Position numbers and translations under genes: made by a program
Notes under the pieces: generated by a model
What the model was told of the DNA's origin: nothing
Databases searched by the model: none
What the model saw: only the letters and a program-made list of their open reading frames with translations
In this document: piece after piece, positions 1 through 10,939 of the stretch
Numbering within the stretch: position 1 is the stretch's first letter
How the letters are laid out: every line of letters begins with the position of its first letter
Assembly (NCBI GenBank): GCA_922989275.2
Contig: OV277858.1
Location: 105,076,794 to 105,140,793, forward strand
Direction of reading: 5' to 3'
DNA from: Gari tellinella
Taxonomy: Eukaryota; Mollusca; Bivalvia; Cardiida; Psammobiidae
DNA length: 64,000 nt

Positions 1-286
1 CAACAACGATTCCCTCTTTACAACAACGTTTGTCTCTCGTCCGCTTAAAGCTATGGTCTGCTGTATTTCTCAAAGTTACATAATGTGTAGAAATATTGAC
101 AGAAACATTTAATGACGAGGGAGAAAAAGCTTGATTTCAGATCAGACGCCGCGTTACGCGGCGTCTGATCTGGATTCAAGCTATTTGCAAATGCTAAGTC
201 TTAATTTTCCCTCCCTATAACAACTCCATCCGAACATCACACAATATCTGTCTCCTATTGATAGTTGTGGAGAGGGAACAATGTAT
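1..286 (-). mobile_element. MITE-B, left end cut by the window edge
   Basis: The right end reads as a degraded complement of CAGTGCTCCCTCTC (gagagggaacaatg) next to TA. The core hairpin at about 140-186 pairs GATCAGACGCCGCG with its complement. It matches the other B copies in order: CCCTCC boxes, TCTGCTGT segment, hairpin, then a CTCCATCCGAACA box. Confidence 0.85.
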
Positions 287-653
287 TGTCAAAGATATTT
301 GAATTCAATTTCAGTGAACTTAATGTTATCAAACACCCAGTAACATTTTTCTATTCAATCACTTTAGCTTAAATAAGAAACCTGTTAACTCTCAATAACA
401 TAGGCTTAGTTTTCAATAACCAATGCTTATCAAAATTGTTTTGAGATGAAGATACAGACGTTTCAAATTTGACATCATGCTGGTGAATTAAAAGAGTAAT
501 GATGGCTTTGTTGTAGGCGTCATTAAGTCAAAGGTTGAAACAAAGCTGTCTTAGGCAATTTCAGTTTCTAATAATCATCTTGGTTTAAGCTGCAACAGAC
601 CTTTATTCCCATAAATAACGGAAATTGTTTGAATCATTTTCGTTTATAGTATA

Positions 654-822
654 CGGTGGAGAGGACGTTATTCTTTCCCAGTTAGATACAAATAAAACGC
701 AATGCATCTCAATCAAACGTTTGACAATTCTGGTTAATCTAAGTGGCAAACAGTTTGAAGCCTGATCTGACGCCGGTTAACCCGGCGTCTAATCTGGCTC
801 CAAGCTGTTTGCAATAGGAATA
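654..822 (-). mobile_element. MITE-A, 3'-truncated
   Basis: It begins with a degenerate terminal inverted repeat (CGGTGGAGAGGACGTTATTC) after TA and continues to the central hairpin with GACGCCGG and CCGGCGTC. It stops after the hairpin, and the far terminus is missing. Non-coding. Confidence 0.75.
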
Positions 823-891
823 ATAGTTATAAGCGGCCCACCCCGCTCAATATAATATTATCAATCGTAATTGTCAATATATTTGTCAATA

Positions 892-1121
892 CAGTGGAGA
901 ATGTGTTATTATTTCCCAATAAACGCGTTTACGCTCAAACTATTATTTGCAGTGCAAACAGTTTGGAGCCAGATCCGGCGTCTGATCAGGCTCCAAACTG
1001 TTTACCACCAAGATAAACAAGAATTATCAGAATTGTCCAAAAGTTGTTCTTTTCTACGTTTAGCGCTTTGCGTTTGCGTACGTTTGCGTTTAAACGGGAA
1101 AGAATAACAGATTATCCACTG
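892..1121 (+). mobile_element. MITE-A, near-complete with one hairpin arm shortened
   Basis: Both ends are intact (CAGTGGAGAATGTG and the complement of CAGTGGATAATCTG) and flanked by TA. The core has lost part of its left arm: the usual long palindrome is reduced to CCAGATCCGGCGTCTGATC, giving a 230-bp copy. The 78-codon reading frame across it is a frame through the repeat, not a gene. Confidence 0.9.
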
Positions 1122-1190
1122 TAATTGATATTTACGATCTTATTGGTCGTGGAATAGCGGCATTGAAGATCTGAGCAATGTATTGATGAA

Positions 1191-1353
1191 CAGGGCTGCT
1201 ATTTTTCCGGATTTTTCCTAAATATTCGGATTTTTTTTCTAGTACATCATAGCTTAAAGCAGACTGAACGTAAAGGCTATGGGGTAAAGGTACGATTCGT
1301 AAAATCGCACTTGAAAATCTTAGGATTTTTCATGTCAACTTATGGCAGCCCTG
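1191..1353. mobile_element. MITE-F, hAT-like non-autonomous element
   Basis: Termini are inverted copies of CAGGGCTGC(C/T)AT. The flanks carry a direct repeat GATGAA at 1185-1190 and 1354-1359. CAGGG termini are typical of hAT elements, although hAT usually duplicates 8 bp, so the superfamily is inferred. The interior has TCCGGATTTTT boxes and a remnant of the E-type hairpin. Confidence 0.75.
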
Positions 1354-1733
1354 GATGAACATCGGAGAGTTCAACTATTTATTGACGCTCTGTCTATAAA
1401 AATGATATGTGTGTGTATGCCTCATCGATTGTATTGATTGTACTTATCGATATTTCATGCTTGCTATTTACAATGTATATTACATGATATTGACAATTAT
1501 ATTGTCAATGATGTCCGAAGCAAAATAAGACATAATACTGATCAATATGAGTATGCAAATGAGGGCAAAATATTATATTGTTAATACTTTAATGTAGATA
1601 TATTGACAATTATATTAAGTATGGCCGCTTTATTGAGGCCGCTTTATTAAATGAGACGCCGATCACAATCCATTCTTAGAATGGTCGTTACATAATATTA
1701 TGAAATTTACGCTTGGCTCCAGATAAGGTAGTA

Positions 1734-1891
1734 CAGCACTCCCGCTCTAAAACGACACCCATTTGGAGACAAAGTGTATGTGCGTTGTTCGGAGGGACTC
1801 ATCATAGAGAGGGAAACTGGTTTACAGTTGAATCAAGCTGTTTGTCACTCGTCTTTAAGTTTTTCTGGGCCGTTGTAGGAAGGAGGCGCTG
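1734..1891 (+). mobile_element. MITE-B, internally deleted
   Basis: The left end CAGCACTCCCGCTCTAAAAC and right end (complement of CAGCGCCTCC) are recognisable B termini. Most of the interior, including half of the hairpin and the TCTGCTG segment, is missing. Confidence 0.65.
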
Positions 1892-2093
1892 CATTTAAAA
1901 ACTGAAACGCTTTACCTCTAAAAAAATGGGCTGTAAAAGCTATTATGTTTTTGAAATTAAAAAGCCGTCTTTGTACAATATAAGTATGTCCCTGAAATGG
2001 AATTGACTTAAAATTGAAATTACATTCCTGAAGTTTCGGTGCATTTTGTTCTTATTTTCGATCTGAAATATATTGATCGCGAAATTGCGGAAA

Positions 2094-2467
2094 CAGTACT
2101 CCCTCTCTACAACGACACCCAATGGAAGACACAGATTGTGTACGGTACGTTGTTCGGAGGGAGTCGTTATAGAGAGTGAAAATTAAGACTTTGCTTACAT
2201 TTGCAAACGGCTTGAATCCAGATCAGACGCCGCGTAACGCGGCGTCTGATCTGGATTCAAGCTATTTGTCACTCTTTATTGTATTTCTTCTATCAAAATG
2301 TCCCCTTATATGTGACTTTGAGAAAAAAGGGAAGACGATAGTTTTAAGCAGACGACATCGCAGCAGTAATGGCATTATATATAAATGTCTTGTTTTAGGA
2401 ACTGTAGCAAGGGTCGTTATAAAGAGGGAGACGTTCTTTGGAGGGCCGTTGTAGAGAGGGAACACTG
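2094..2467 (+). mobile_element. MITE-B, full length
   Basis: 374 bp with inverted termini (CAGTACTCCCTCTCTACAAC at the left; complement of CAGTGTTCCCTCTCTACAAC at the right). The central hairpin at about 2205-2272 pairs GCTTGAATCCAGATCAGACG with its complement. This is a good reference copy for the family. Confidence 0.9.
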
Positions 2468-2544
2468 TACACTATTCCATCTGTATTCATCTTTGTAACA
2501 TTATCGGACTATTGTTCAATTTACCATTCACCTCACAGCATATT

Positions 2545-2772
2545 TCTAGTTTTGAAGACAGGTTACCACTAAATTTTAATACCGGTTGAACGTAAAGCAG
2601 AATGCGCCTTAATGCACATTCTCCGTTACTATCAGCCTGCCTTAGGCTACCAACTGGTAGGATATACAAATTATTTATTTTGGTAAATATTCATGATTGG
2701 ATACATTTGAACTATTTTCGTCAGTGAAGAAATATATGAAATGCACTTAAAAGTGCTTCTATTGGGGAAAGG
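2545..2772. mobile_element. MITE-E, degenerate
   Basis: The order matches E: TAGTTTTGAAGA, hairpin with GCAGAATGCGCC, then AACTATTTTCGTCAGTGAAG and GGGGAAAGGG at the end. The hairpin arms no longer pair cleanly and the TTAA boundaries are lost. Confidence 0.65.
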
Positions 2773-2838
2773 GTTGGAAAAAAGGTCACTAGTTTACTGC
2801 AAATATTCAAAATACCAGCTCTTCTTTCAGAACACCCC

Positions 2839-2944
2839 TCGTAAGCTGAGCGGCAAGCAGTTTGGAGCCAGATTAGACGCCAAGCTCCAAACTGTTTGCA
2901 CTGGAAATAATAGTTTAAACGTAAACGTGTTTAATGGGAAAGAG
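2839..2944 (-). mobile_element. MITE-A core and 3' flank fragment
   Basis: It contains AGCAGTTTGGAGCCAGATTA, a shortened hairpin, then AATAATAGTTTAAACGTAAA and GGGAAAGAG. No 5' terminus is visible. Confidence 0.6.
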
Positions 2945-3617
2945 TTTAAAAAAGCTTTTGGCATCCCCTGTATAAGAACTACAGAAAATCATAACTGCAT
3001 ACAGTACAGTAACCCATATAGTAACACTACTTATCAGAATCGTCTCTTCGAGACATGAGAAGTAGCATTATAGTATTGGTGCTAAAATAAGAGAGAAAAT
3101 CTTTGATTTGTTCAGTTTACTCCCTCTTATCTGGAGCTCTGTTTACTTATATGACAACGTAATGCCGCTTCCGTTAAATACTTAATCGATGCGCGCTCTA
3201 TTATCTTAGGAGATGACTAGTTTCCGTGGCTATGTAATGGTATACGTGTCATAGACCATTAACTACTCCTAATGGTCAGGTCTTTGACTGCTATGTGCAC
3301 ATCTTGACGTGAATTAAATGCAGTTTGCATTACAGACCAGACATCAAATAACTCAGCTTTCTGTTAAAAATCAAAATTTATGGACGCTTTTTGATGTCAC
3401 CTAACGAAATCTGAATACAAGTACTGTGTTACAAAATTAAGAATGCGTAAATGTCATAGTAAAACTCAATGCAGGGGCATAATGAGAGTTAATGTCATTA
3501 TTAGGTCCCCTGCCCACGCTAACGCAAGACAATATTCCTTATCTCACAGTAACCTGAGTATCGAGGAAATTGCTTCTTCTAAGAACAGAGTGATATCCTT
3601 GACTGGCCATAGATATA
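2945..3617. other. gene-free stretch
   Basis: No coding signal seen. A small hairpin lies at 3255-3278 (GACCATTA, 8-nt loop, TAATGGTC). The 79-codon frame starting at 3443 runs into the neighbouring MITE-A and has no recognisable motif. Confidence 0.6.
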
Positions 3618-3858
3618 CAGTGGACGTTATTATTTCCCGTTTAAATACAAACGAAACGCAAACGAATTGTAATAAAATGTAGAAAAAGGTCAATTTGTGA
3701 GAGTTCTGGCTATTTATTTCAATATGAGTGGCAAACAGTTTGGAGCCAGATCAGGCGCCGGGTAACCCAGTGTCTGATCTGGCCCTAAACTGTTTACAAT
3801 GGAAATACTCGTTTTAGAGTAAACACGTTTAAGAGAAAGAATAACGTCTTCTCCACTG
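3618..3858 (-). mobile_element. MITE-A, reverse orientation
   Basis: CAGTGGACGTTATTATTTCC start and CTCCACTG end, both next to TA. GTTTAAA boxes come first, so the orientation is opposite to the 892 copy. The hairpin is at about 3730-3795. Confidence 0.85.
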
Positions 3859-4066
3859 TAAGCCTGTCCAAAGACGAAATATTTTCCTTAAACCTACCGA
3901 ATCTGTAATTTTCGAAATGACCTGGCCCTAAACTGTTTACAATGGAAATACTCGTTTTAGAGTAAACACGTTTATTGGGAAAGAATAACGTCTTCTCCAC
4001 TGTAAGCCTGTTCAAAGACGAAATAATTTCCTTAAACCTACCGGTTCTGTAGTTTTCGATATGACA
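3779..4066. repeat. 143-bp tandem duplication including a MITE-A 3' end
   Basis: The segment beginning CTGGCCCTAAACTGTTTACA recurs with a 143-bp period and includes the MITE-A terminus plus about 60 bp of flank (CTTAAACCTACCG...). The copies differ by small indels, so this is an old local duplication rather than a second transposition. Confidence 0.8.
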
Positions 4067-4077
4067 TTGGTTGATGT

Positions 4078-4221
4078 TTGTTTTGTTTTGCTTTGTAGGG
4101 GCACATTTGTCTCGGAATACACTTGTCTTACGTAAGAAAGATGAGAGACAAATAGGACCACAAATGTCTTACCGAAAAAACACGTTTTTGTGACAAATGT
4201 GCTCCGATAAAAACAAAACAA
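4078..4221. repeat. foldback repeat with GCACATTTGTC arms
   Basis: TTGTTTTGCTTTGTAGGGGC...ACATTTGTC at the left pairs with TGACAAATGTGCTCCGAT...AAAACAA at the right. More GCACATTTGTC/GACAAATGTGC units lie out to about 4310 and again at 6225-6360. Non-coding. Confidence 0.7.
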
Positions 4222-4319
4222 AAAAATATTTGTCTCACGTCAATATTTATTAAAACGAGCACATTTGTCACATTTTTCTCCGATATATTAGAATCGCAAA
4301 CCGCCGTCATGTAAAATGT

Positions 4320-5640
4320 TATTAATGAGTTTGTTATGCTTTTAATAAAATTTGTGATATGCAGAACAGGGATGTTCTTTCAGTAATGCATAGACAGGGA
4401 GATTTTGACGTTTCTGACTGACCGGAAGTGAAGTACAAACGCTATTCATATATACAGAAAACACACAACAATTATAACTGGTAGCCATGTGGTATACGGA
4501 CGGGCATACTTATTACCTTTATTTTAATGAATTCCGTAAATTACTTTTGGGGCTTTTAAACAATACTTAGCAATGTTTCGGTTGATTAAATTTGGTAAAG
4601 ATTTGGGTTTGATACAAAAATGAAAGCAAAAGTTTTAGGGTCCAAATAGGTATAAGCACTATGCGTTGTGTATGAATACAAACTACATTGTAAAACTGTT
4701 TCTAAATATACATGCAAAAACTATTATACAAAGTGCGATATTTCCCAGTTAACACATTTTGAAAAATGACCCTTGTCGTTATTATACTCAAACACACCTT
4801 CGTTATTGAGTTCATGAGTTGCGTTCCTGAATATGTGGGGTCATGTTGTGGCAAACGGACGGAGAGAAGGATAGACAAAGCAGTCAGAATGTTATGTTAT
4901 CTTCTTGAGAAATATGAAAGCATGAATATCTGGTACATTTAATATAGCAAAATCTGGGTACATTTAACTTAATTTTCACTGACAACATCAACACAAAGTA
5001 CAAACACAAGGGTCATGAGTCCCTGATCCGCTCACCAGAGAAATGAAAGCTCATGAATTTAAGGCAGAAAGTGCGGACCTTTGAAAACTCTAAAGTTGTT
5101 CCTACATGTACAATATGACCTGCTACTGACCCACTCTTTTACTCCATGTAATCAATATTATTTCAATGCCTAGATTGCCCCAACGTGGTCATTCTGAGAA
5201 AGGTTTACCATCCTATCTTTGAATCTTATGTTACCAATATTCATACATTTCCTAGCTCTTTGTGTTGGTGATCATTCTAAGTAAGTTTCAAGAAGATTGG
5301 TCTCAAAATATGGCCCATGGAGTGGCCAAAAGCTTATTCTGCAATACTGGCCTACATAACCTATATTCATGTATATAATATTATGACAAATATGTATGAC
5401 AAATGTTATCAAAGATATAATACTGACCAAATTGCATAAAGAAACCACAAAACATACAACTTCTAGAAGGTTCTAAACTTGTAATTCATTAATTACCTAA
5501 CACGGAAAATATCCACGCCCTCTGGCGGCCATGTTTTTTGACGGATCAAAAATCTTTGAACAACTTTAAAGTTTATTGATTAAAACAGCATTTCGTTCAA
5601 AACCAAATTGGAATTGGTCCAGTAATTTCGGAGAGGACGA
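4320..5640. other. gene-free stretch of old repeats
   Basis: No open frame of interest. A GACGGA-rich patch lies near 4858 and another begins near 5788, consistent with a decayed dispersed repeat spanning the interval, but no termini could be defined. Confidence 0.5.
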
Positions 5641-6364
5641 ATTTTCTCGATACCGTGCACGGTTGCCATAGCAAACCAGACAAATTATCTCATCCATTTT
5701 CTTTTAACAAATTGTCATTCCCTACTCTACTGATGCTTCTGATGAAGTTTGGTTACCCTGAGAAATTGTTTACAATTGTTGAAGAACAGACGGACGGAAG
5801 GACGGACGGCAGCCGACGTACAGAGTGGATATCACAAAAGCTCACCTTCAGCAATTTGTGCTCGCTGGATGTTCATTATCCTTTAACAATAGCCTTAAAC
5901 GCCCATGTGTCCTTTCTCAAACAAATATTCCACATGTAATGAGGGATCACTTAATCAATATTTAACAATTTGTATTTGTATGTGTAACGGTAATCGTAGA
6001 AATCATAGTGTATTTTTATGCATCGAAGTTCGTTTTTCCATGACAGTTTTCACCCATTTAACATTTCTTTATGCACGTCATCCGTTTCGGTCTCAATTGG
6101 TCTTTGTGCCATTTTCTTGTTTTCTTTGAGCCGGTGTTTCTCTCTAAGATCATTGCCTGTTTCTGCATCACCGATGCTGTCTGGCTGTTTCAGGTCTACT
6201 AAATATTCGGCTAGAATTTATGACAGAATGTGCGACAAATGCGCTTCGAGTGTCCTTTCTTTTGTATGTCGAACACATTTGTCTCATTTCCAATTTGTCA
6301 CAAATATGATTGTTTACGGGCACATCGGTCACACCTCGTGAGTCAAATGTGTTCCGACAATGCT
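5641..6364. other. gene-free stretch with GACGGA microsatellite and GCACATTTGTC-type repeats
   Basis: 5788-5812 is a GACGGA/GGACG run. 6225-6360 repeats the GACAAATG/CACATTTGTC units seen at 4.1-4.3 kb. The frames of 74-107 codons overlap each other on both strands and show no protein-like composition. Confidence 0.5.
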
Positions 6365-6589
6365 TTCCCGTTAAAGCGCAAACGAAGTGCAAACAAATTG
6401 TAATGAATCTAACTCTTACTTTTTCACAATAATGAATGTTAATTTGAATCTAAATGGCAAACAGTTTGGAGTCTTATCCTGTGTCTGATCTGGTCTTAAA
6501 ATTTTTGCAATGGAAATAATATATTAAGCGTAAAACGTGTTTATTAGAAAAAAATAGATTATTTGAAAAGAATAACGTTTTCTCCATTG
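6365..6589 (-). mobile_element. MITE-A lacking its 5' terminus
   Basis: Starts at TTCCCGTTAAAGCGCAAACG and ends at a CTCCATTG terminus. The hairpin is decayed (GGAGTCTTATCC...GTCTGATC). Confidence 0.7.
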
Positions 6590-6613
6590 TAGTGAAAGGT
6601 GACATTATTGTTA

Positions 6614-6856
6614 CAGTGGATAAGACATTATTATTTCCCAATGAACATGTTAACGCTAAAACTGTCATTTCCCTTGCAAACAGCTTAGAGCCAGGTCATA
6701 CGCCGGGTAACCAGGCGCCTGATCATGCCCCTAACTGTGTGCCGCTCAGATTTAAATGAATAGTCAGAATTGACAAAAAATTGTATTTTTTTTTTACATT
6801 TTAGTGATTTGCGTTTGCGTTCCGTTTGCGTTTAAACGAGAAAGAATAACATGTTA
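6614..6856 (+). mobile_element. MITE-A with eroded 3' terminus
   Basis: The CAGTGGATAAGACATTATTA start follows TA. The hairpin at about 6678-6740 is imperfect. The right end stops at GAGAAAGAATAACATG without the CTCCACTG terminus. Confidence 0.75.
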
Positions 6857-6914
6857 TGCATTTATCTTGCTTTGGTTGTGTCATCGTCATATTAGCAAGA
6901 GACCAAAAACGATA

Positions 6915-7160
6915 CAGTGGAGAAAACGTTATTCTTTCCCAATAAACGCGTTTACGCTAAAACTATTATTTGCAGTGCAAACAGTTTGGAGCCAGATCAG
7001 ACGCCGGGTAACCCGGCGTCTGATCAGGCTCCAAACTGTTTGCCACCAAGATAAACATGAAGTATCAGAATTGTCCAAAAGTTGTACTTTTCTACGTTTT
7101 AGTGCTTTGCGTTTGCGTACGTTTGCGTTTAAACGGGAAAGAATAACAGATTCTCCACTG
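6915..7160 (+). mobile_element. MITE-A, complete 246-bp copy
   Basis: Intact ends flanked by TA. The left terminus is the AAAACGTTATTC subtype and the right terminus is the complement of the AATCTGTTATTC subtype. The core hairpin at about 6978-7041 is essentially perfect. The 119-codon frame over it simply reads through the palindrome. Confidence 0.95.
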
Positions 7161-7210
7161 TAACAGTAGAATTCTTACATTGAATGCATACAAAGCTTTA
7201 ACAAATATCT

Positions 7211-7397
7211 TTAATCTTTTGGCGCCAAATTATTCGGGAGAATGTTACCCCTTCGGCGCTTTATTGTAGTCTGCTTCAGTATTTTTGTCAGCAAGAACAT
7301 TTCAAATTTAGATATAAGGTTGTTTGGCTTAAGAAATATCGATACATGTAACAGTGTCAAACAGTTTGGATCCTGATCAGGTTACGCGTCGTCTGAT
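7211..7397. mobile_element. MITE-C left half, joined to a transposase remnant
   Basis: TTAA then TCTTTTGGCGCCAAATTATT and the C-type interior up to the first hairpin arm (GTCAAACAGTTTGGATCCTG). The second arm is replaced by the 3' end of the transposase pseudogene. Confidence 0.7.
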
Positions 7398-8410
7398 TGA
7401 AGTTGATCGAATGCTTCCGTAGCCATTCCTTGAAACAGAAGAAAACCAAAATCATTAACCAGTATACGCAAAATAACACTGAAAAAGTAAGTCAAGGTGT
7501 TGTGTTACTGTATGAATGTAGCTTATGCATGCATTCATGCAAATACATTTACCTGTATGTCTGCTTTCTTTGAGCTGGTGGTTGGGAACTTGTCGGACTG
7601 CATCGAGTGATAACTTGCGTTATCCATAACGATAGCAGATGGCGTTTGTAGGTTTGGGATGAGTTTTTCCTGGACTCATTTGGTAAAATTCTGCCCATTC
7701 ATCTCTCTATGGTAGTCACCTGTAGAAGATGATGCTTTATAGACGAGTTGCGTTCCATCCACAAACCCTTTGTTTGAGCCAGCATTTACCACTATAAGTC
7801 TTTGGCCGCGATATATCGGTGGCTTAGCTCCAAAAAAGGTGTTGCTTTACCAGCATCTTTTAGCTGTATAGCTAGTATCCACCCACGTTTCATCAACGTA
7901 CACTAGCGTAAACCCTCTTTCTTCCAAGTCTCTTTTTCTTCCGTAGTATGCTATGCGCTGGGTAACAACATGTGGTGTTTCCATAAGGACTTTCCTATTG
8001 TCCCCTGTCCTTCTCCATGTGAATCCAAGTTGCTTCAAGGTTTGCTGTAAAAGCCATATGCTTCCAGGATAGTTTATATCTTCCTTAAGAAGAACATAAA
8101 GATTCTTCAATGTGGGTAGCTGGCGGCGGTGCATATATAGTTCGTGAAACTTGTTCCTTATAACATTTTCATCAAACCCATCGATTGGTTTATACTGTCC
8201 TCTCGTTTTCGGGCGTTTCGGTGACGTCAGTGTCCCGGTCTCCCTCAACTCCTTCCTGACTCTCAAAACAGTTCTGCTGCTGTAACCTGTAGCTTCTGCG
8301 GTTTCCTGAATTAATGATTCTTTGCATTTTTCCTTCTCAAAAAGCTGAGATACGTCAGCGACAAGTATTTTCTGTTGTGACCGTAGAGCTTTACCTTTCT
8401 TAGATGTCAT
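7398..8410 (-). pseudogene. Tc1/mariner/IS630-like DDE transposase pseudogene
   Basis: The reading frame from the ATG at 8410 gives a basic N-terminus, a helix-turn-helix region at about residues 32-55 (TAEATGYSSRTVLRV), and a DDE-type core with YVDETWVD as first catalytic aspartate. The frame meets TAA at 7847-7849. It reopens with GAKPPIYRGQRLIVVNAG, meets TGA at 7676-7678, and continues through VMDNASYHS, the second catalytic aspartate. A GT-AG intron (7552-7429) then separates a short last piece (EWLRKHSINF). The third acidic residue and C-terminus are absent. Two stops plus truncation make it inactive. The intron boundaries are inferred from protein continuity. Confidence 0.85.
7429..7552 (-). 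other. probable spliceosomal intron in the transposase pseudogene
   Basis: The donor CAG|GTAAATG follows ...KKADIQ. The acceptor is a pyrimidine-rich TTTCTTCTGTTTCAAG before GAATGG. Joining restores a plausible continuation (EWLRKHSI). 124 nt, with stops in frame inside it. Confidence 0.6.
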
Positions 8411-8802
8411 TGCAAAGGTGATTTCTTCCGACTATATACATGTGTATGTATAGAATATTGAGCGCTTTATATAGGCAAGTGCTTTCATTAAACAGTAAAG
8501 TATGCCTTAAACGATACTAAAATAAATCAGTCAGCATTTTTTAGGAAAAAACGGCCTGCTGCCTGATGCCTTTTGATGCTTGACGAAATACAAAAGTAAC
8601 GCATAGTGCTTTCTGAGAGTGTTTTGCATAACGTGGTGTTCTTTGGACCAGTTTTCTAGCCAAGTTTTTCCTAGGCAAGTAGCACTGTACTCTATTTCAT
8701 ATACATGTACATGCAATTGCATGAATGTCATGGTTTGCATACGTCTATCCGCATTTAAAAAAAAATAAAAAATACATGTACATATTCAATAAATAATACA
8801 AA

Positions 8803-8872
8803 ACATTACCGGGGATCGAACCCAATACCCTTACCTTGGTAGCGCGGCGACCTTACCACTGAGTCATCACCG
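8803..8872 (-). repeat. tRNA-like SINE head or tRNA relic
   Basis: On the minus strand an A-box-like TGACTCAGTGGTAAGG is followed by a B-box GGTTCGATCCC at tRNA spacing. Acceptor and anticodon stems do not pair well, and an AT-rich tail follows, so a SINE or relic is more likely than a tRNA gene. Confidence 0.55.
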
Positions 8873-9340
8873 ACTGTATTTATCTATAACCGATAACACA
8901 ATTGCAGTTCGAGTCACCGTTGAATTGTCTATTCTCAATACACTGTAGTTGTTTTCGGAAGCTAACGAATAGCTTACGGAAAAAGACGGAATATGCATGA
9001 ACCGACAGGTCAAACCTTATTGATAATACATGTATCATTTATTGCTCAGGCAATCATTGTTTTGATAACCACGTATAAATCTTACATCTATGATATACAT
9101 GTACCTGTATAGTTAATATTGTCAATGATAAATTTCCAACTGTTTTATTACTTTCACCATTATCATCCGACCTGCAACAGTTGTTACTAGCACACTAGCT
9201 CTAAATTCGTTTTGATGCCAATTTACAGATGAACAAAGACCCATTACGATTGCCAAATGTTTGGGTGCTGATCAGACGCAAATTAATCCGGTGATGACTC
9301 TAAAGTCAAACTGTATGTACCATAGATCGCTAAGCTGCAC
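8873..9340. other. gene-free stretch
   Basis: AT-rich sequence with several TACATGTA octamers and no coding or structural element that could be delimited. Confidence 0.5.
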
Positions 9341-9591
9341 TTAACCCTTTCCCTTATAGAAGCGACTTTTAGCACTTGCATTTTATTCATCCGCTGAAGA
9401 AAATAGTTCCAATATAAACCATAATGAATATGTGTCATATTTAATAATTTCCTAATTCTAGCAGGTAATAGCTTAACGCAGGCTGAAAGTAAAGCAGAAT
9501 GCGCCATATGGCGCATTCTGCTTTACTTTCAACCTGCTTTAAGTAGTCACCTATTTTCAAAACTGGAAAAGGCTATGGGGTAAAGGGTTAA
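9341..9591. mobile_element. MITE-E, complete, TTAA-flanked
   Basis: TTAA-CCCTTTCCC at the left and GGGGTAAAGGG-TTAA at the right (TTAA counted in). The hairpin at about 9478-9540 pairs GAAAGTAAAGCAGAATGCGC with its complement. The TTAA target and CCC/GGG termini point to piggyBac-type mobilisation, an inference because no transposase is present. Confidence 0.85.
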
Positions 9592-9836
9592 CCTGTTCTA
9601 TCTTAGAAAAGCGTTTTAACGCATTTAATTTATTCCTACACCGAAGAAAATAGTTTCAATATATTTAATATGCACATGTACCAAAAGAAATGTTTTCTAT
9701 ATCCTAACATATGGTAGCTTAAAACAGGCTGAAAGTAAAACAGAATGCGCCTTACGGCGAATTCTGTATTAATTTTAACCTGCTTTTAGTGGTCACGTCC
9801 TCAAAAGTAGAACCAGGTATTGAGATAAAGGGTTTA
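9588..9836. mobile_element. second MITE-E, abutting the first
   Basis: It starts at the same TTAA that ends the previous copy and ends at AAAGGG-TTTA. Its hairpin (CAGAATGCGCCTTACGGCG) is more diverged. The two copies form a head-to-tail pair sharing one target site. Confidence 0.75.
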
Positions 9837-10120
9837 CACGATTCGGATTAATCCATGACATGTTAGCCATAGACCCCAACTGTTGCTAGATATGTTTTGA
9901 TTTCAAAATCCATTAACATTGTTTGAAGCATATTCACTAACAGGCTTCTGATGTGATATATCACTTTATCAAAGCTAATTTGAAGTAGAGAATATTGAGT
10001 GATCCATGTGTGTCGAATTGTGATGCTGGTTTAGCTCTTTGCCAGTAGCGCGTTCAATTTCCATTGTTAACTTTGTTGTTTATTTTAGCAGTTTGTGCCC
10101 CGTGTGCAGCGTGCAGAGTA

Positions 10121-10352
10121 CATTAGAGAAAACATTTTCTTTCCAAATAACCCCGGTTACGCTTAAACTATTATTTTCATAGCAAAAAGCTTTAAGTCAG
10201 ATCAGACGCCGGGAAACCTGGCGTCTGATCAGGCTCCAAACTGTTTGCCACTCAGATTAAAACTGGAAGTCAGAATTGTCTAATGGTTGTCATTTTCTAT
10301 ATTTCATTGCAATGCGTTTGCGTTTGAACGAAATAATTACGTTTTCTCCTCT
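10121..10352 (+). mobile_element. MITE-A, full length but diverged
   Basis: Ends are CATTAGAGAAAACATTTTCT and the complement of ...GAGGAGAAAACG. The hairpin GATCAGACGCCGGGAAACCT...GGCGTCTGATC is intact. Confidence 0.8.
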
Positions 10353-10447
10353 ATATGTCAGACCGGTAGCCAACTCGCAATCGATGGCCATCGACGGACA
10401 TCGATTTCTTTACTGAACGCATAGCTGTCATCGGGACTTCAATAGTA

Positions 10448-10515
10448 ATTGAAAACAGTTTGGACCCAGGTCAGACGCCATATCTTACGGCATCTGATCT
10501 TGATCTTCAATGTTG
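10448..10515. repeat. isolated core hairpin fragment
   Basis: GAAAACAGTTTGGACCCAGG...TCAGACGCC followed by GGCATCTGATC: a decayed A/C-type core with no recognisable termini. Confidence 0.5.
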
Positions 10516-10939
10516 GACACTCGCCTTTCAACTGCTTCAATTTTAAATGCATATATTTCAATTTGACTTATGTTGCAGATGGGAACATAAAAACAGAATA
10601 TATAACGATAGGAAAACGGTAGATAATGATAAACTAAGTGCAATAATAATATATAACGGAGTATGATTATTACTAGACATTACAATTACTACTATACTAA
10701 TTAGTTTTAGGGTCACAGAAAAGGTTTGAAGCACGCTTACTTAATATCGTAAGTTGCGAGTAAAGTTCAAATCATATTATTAAAGTTTATTTAACTATTT
10801 TGGATTTGCCTTCCTTTTGTTTATTTATTTATTATATTGATTTCTGTATTTAGAAACTGTCTTAAACCTTTCCTACAGGTACATTTAGATCTTATGGCAC
10901 CACCTATTTTTTTCTGTGTTTAAAAACACTACAGATGTA
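10516..10939. other. gene-free stretch
   Basis: AT-rich, no termini, hairpins or coding frames seen. Confidence 0.5.

Noticed and set aside
8803..8872. Functional tRNA gene.
   Set aside because: A- and B-box are present but acceptor and anticodon stems do not pair. The same holds at 27940, 42787 and 62268.
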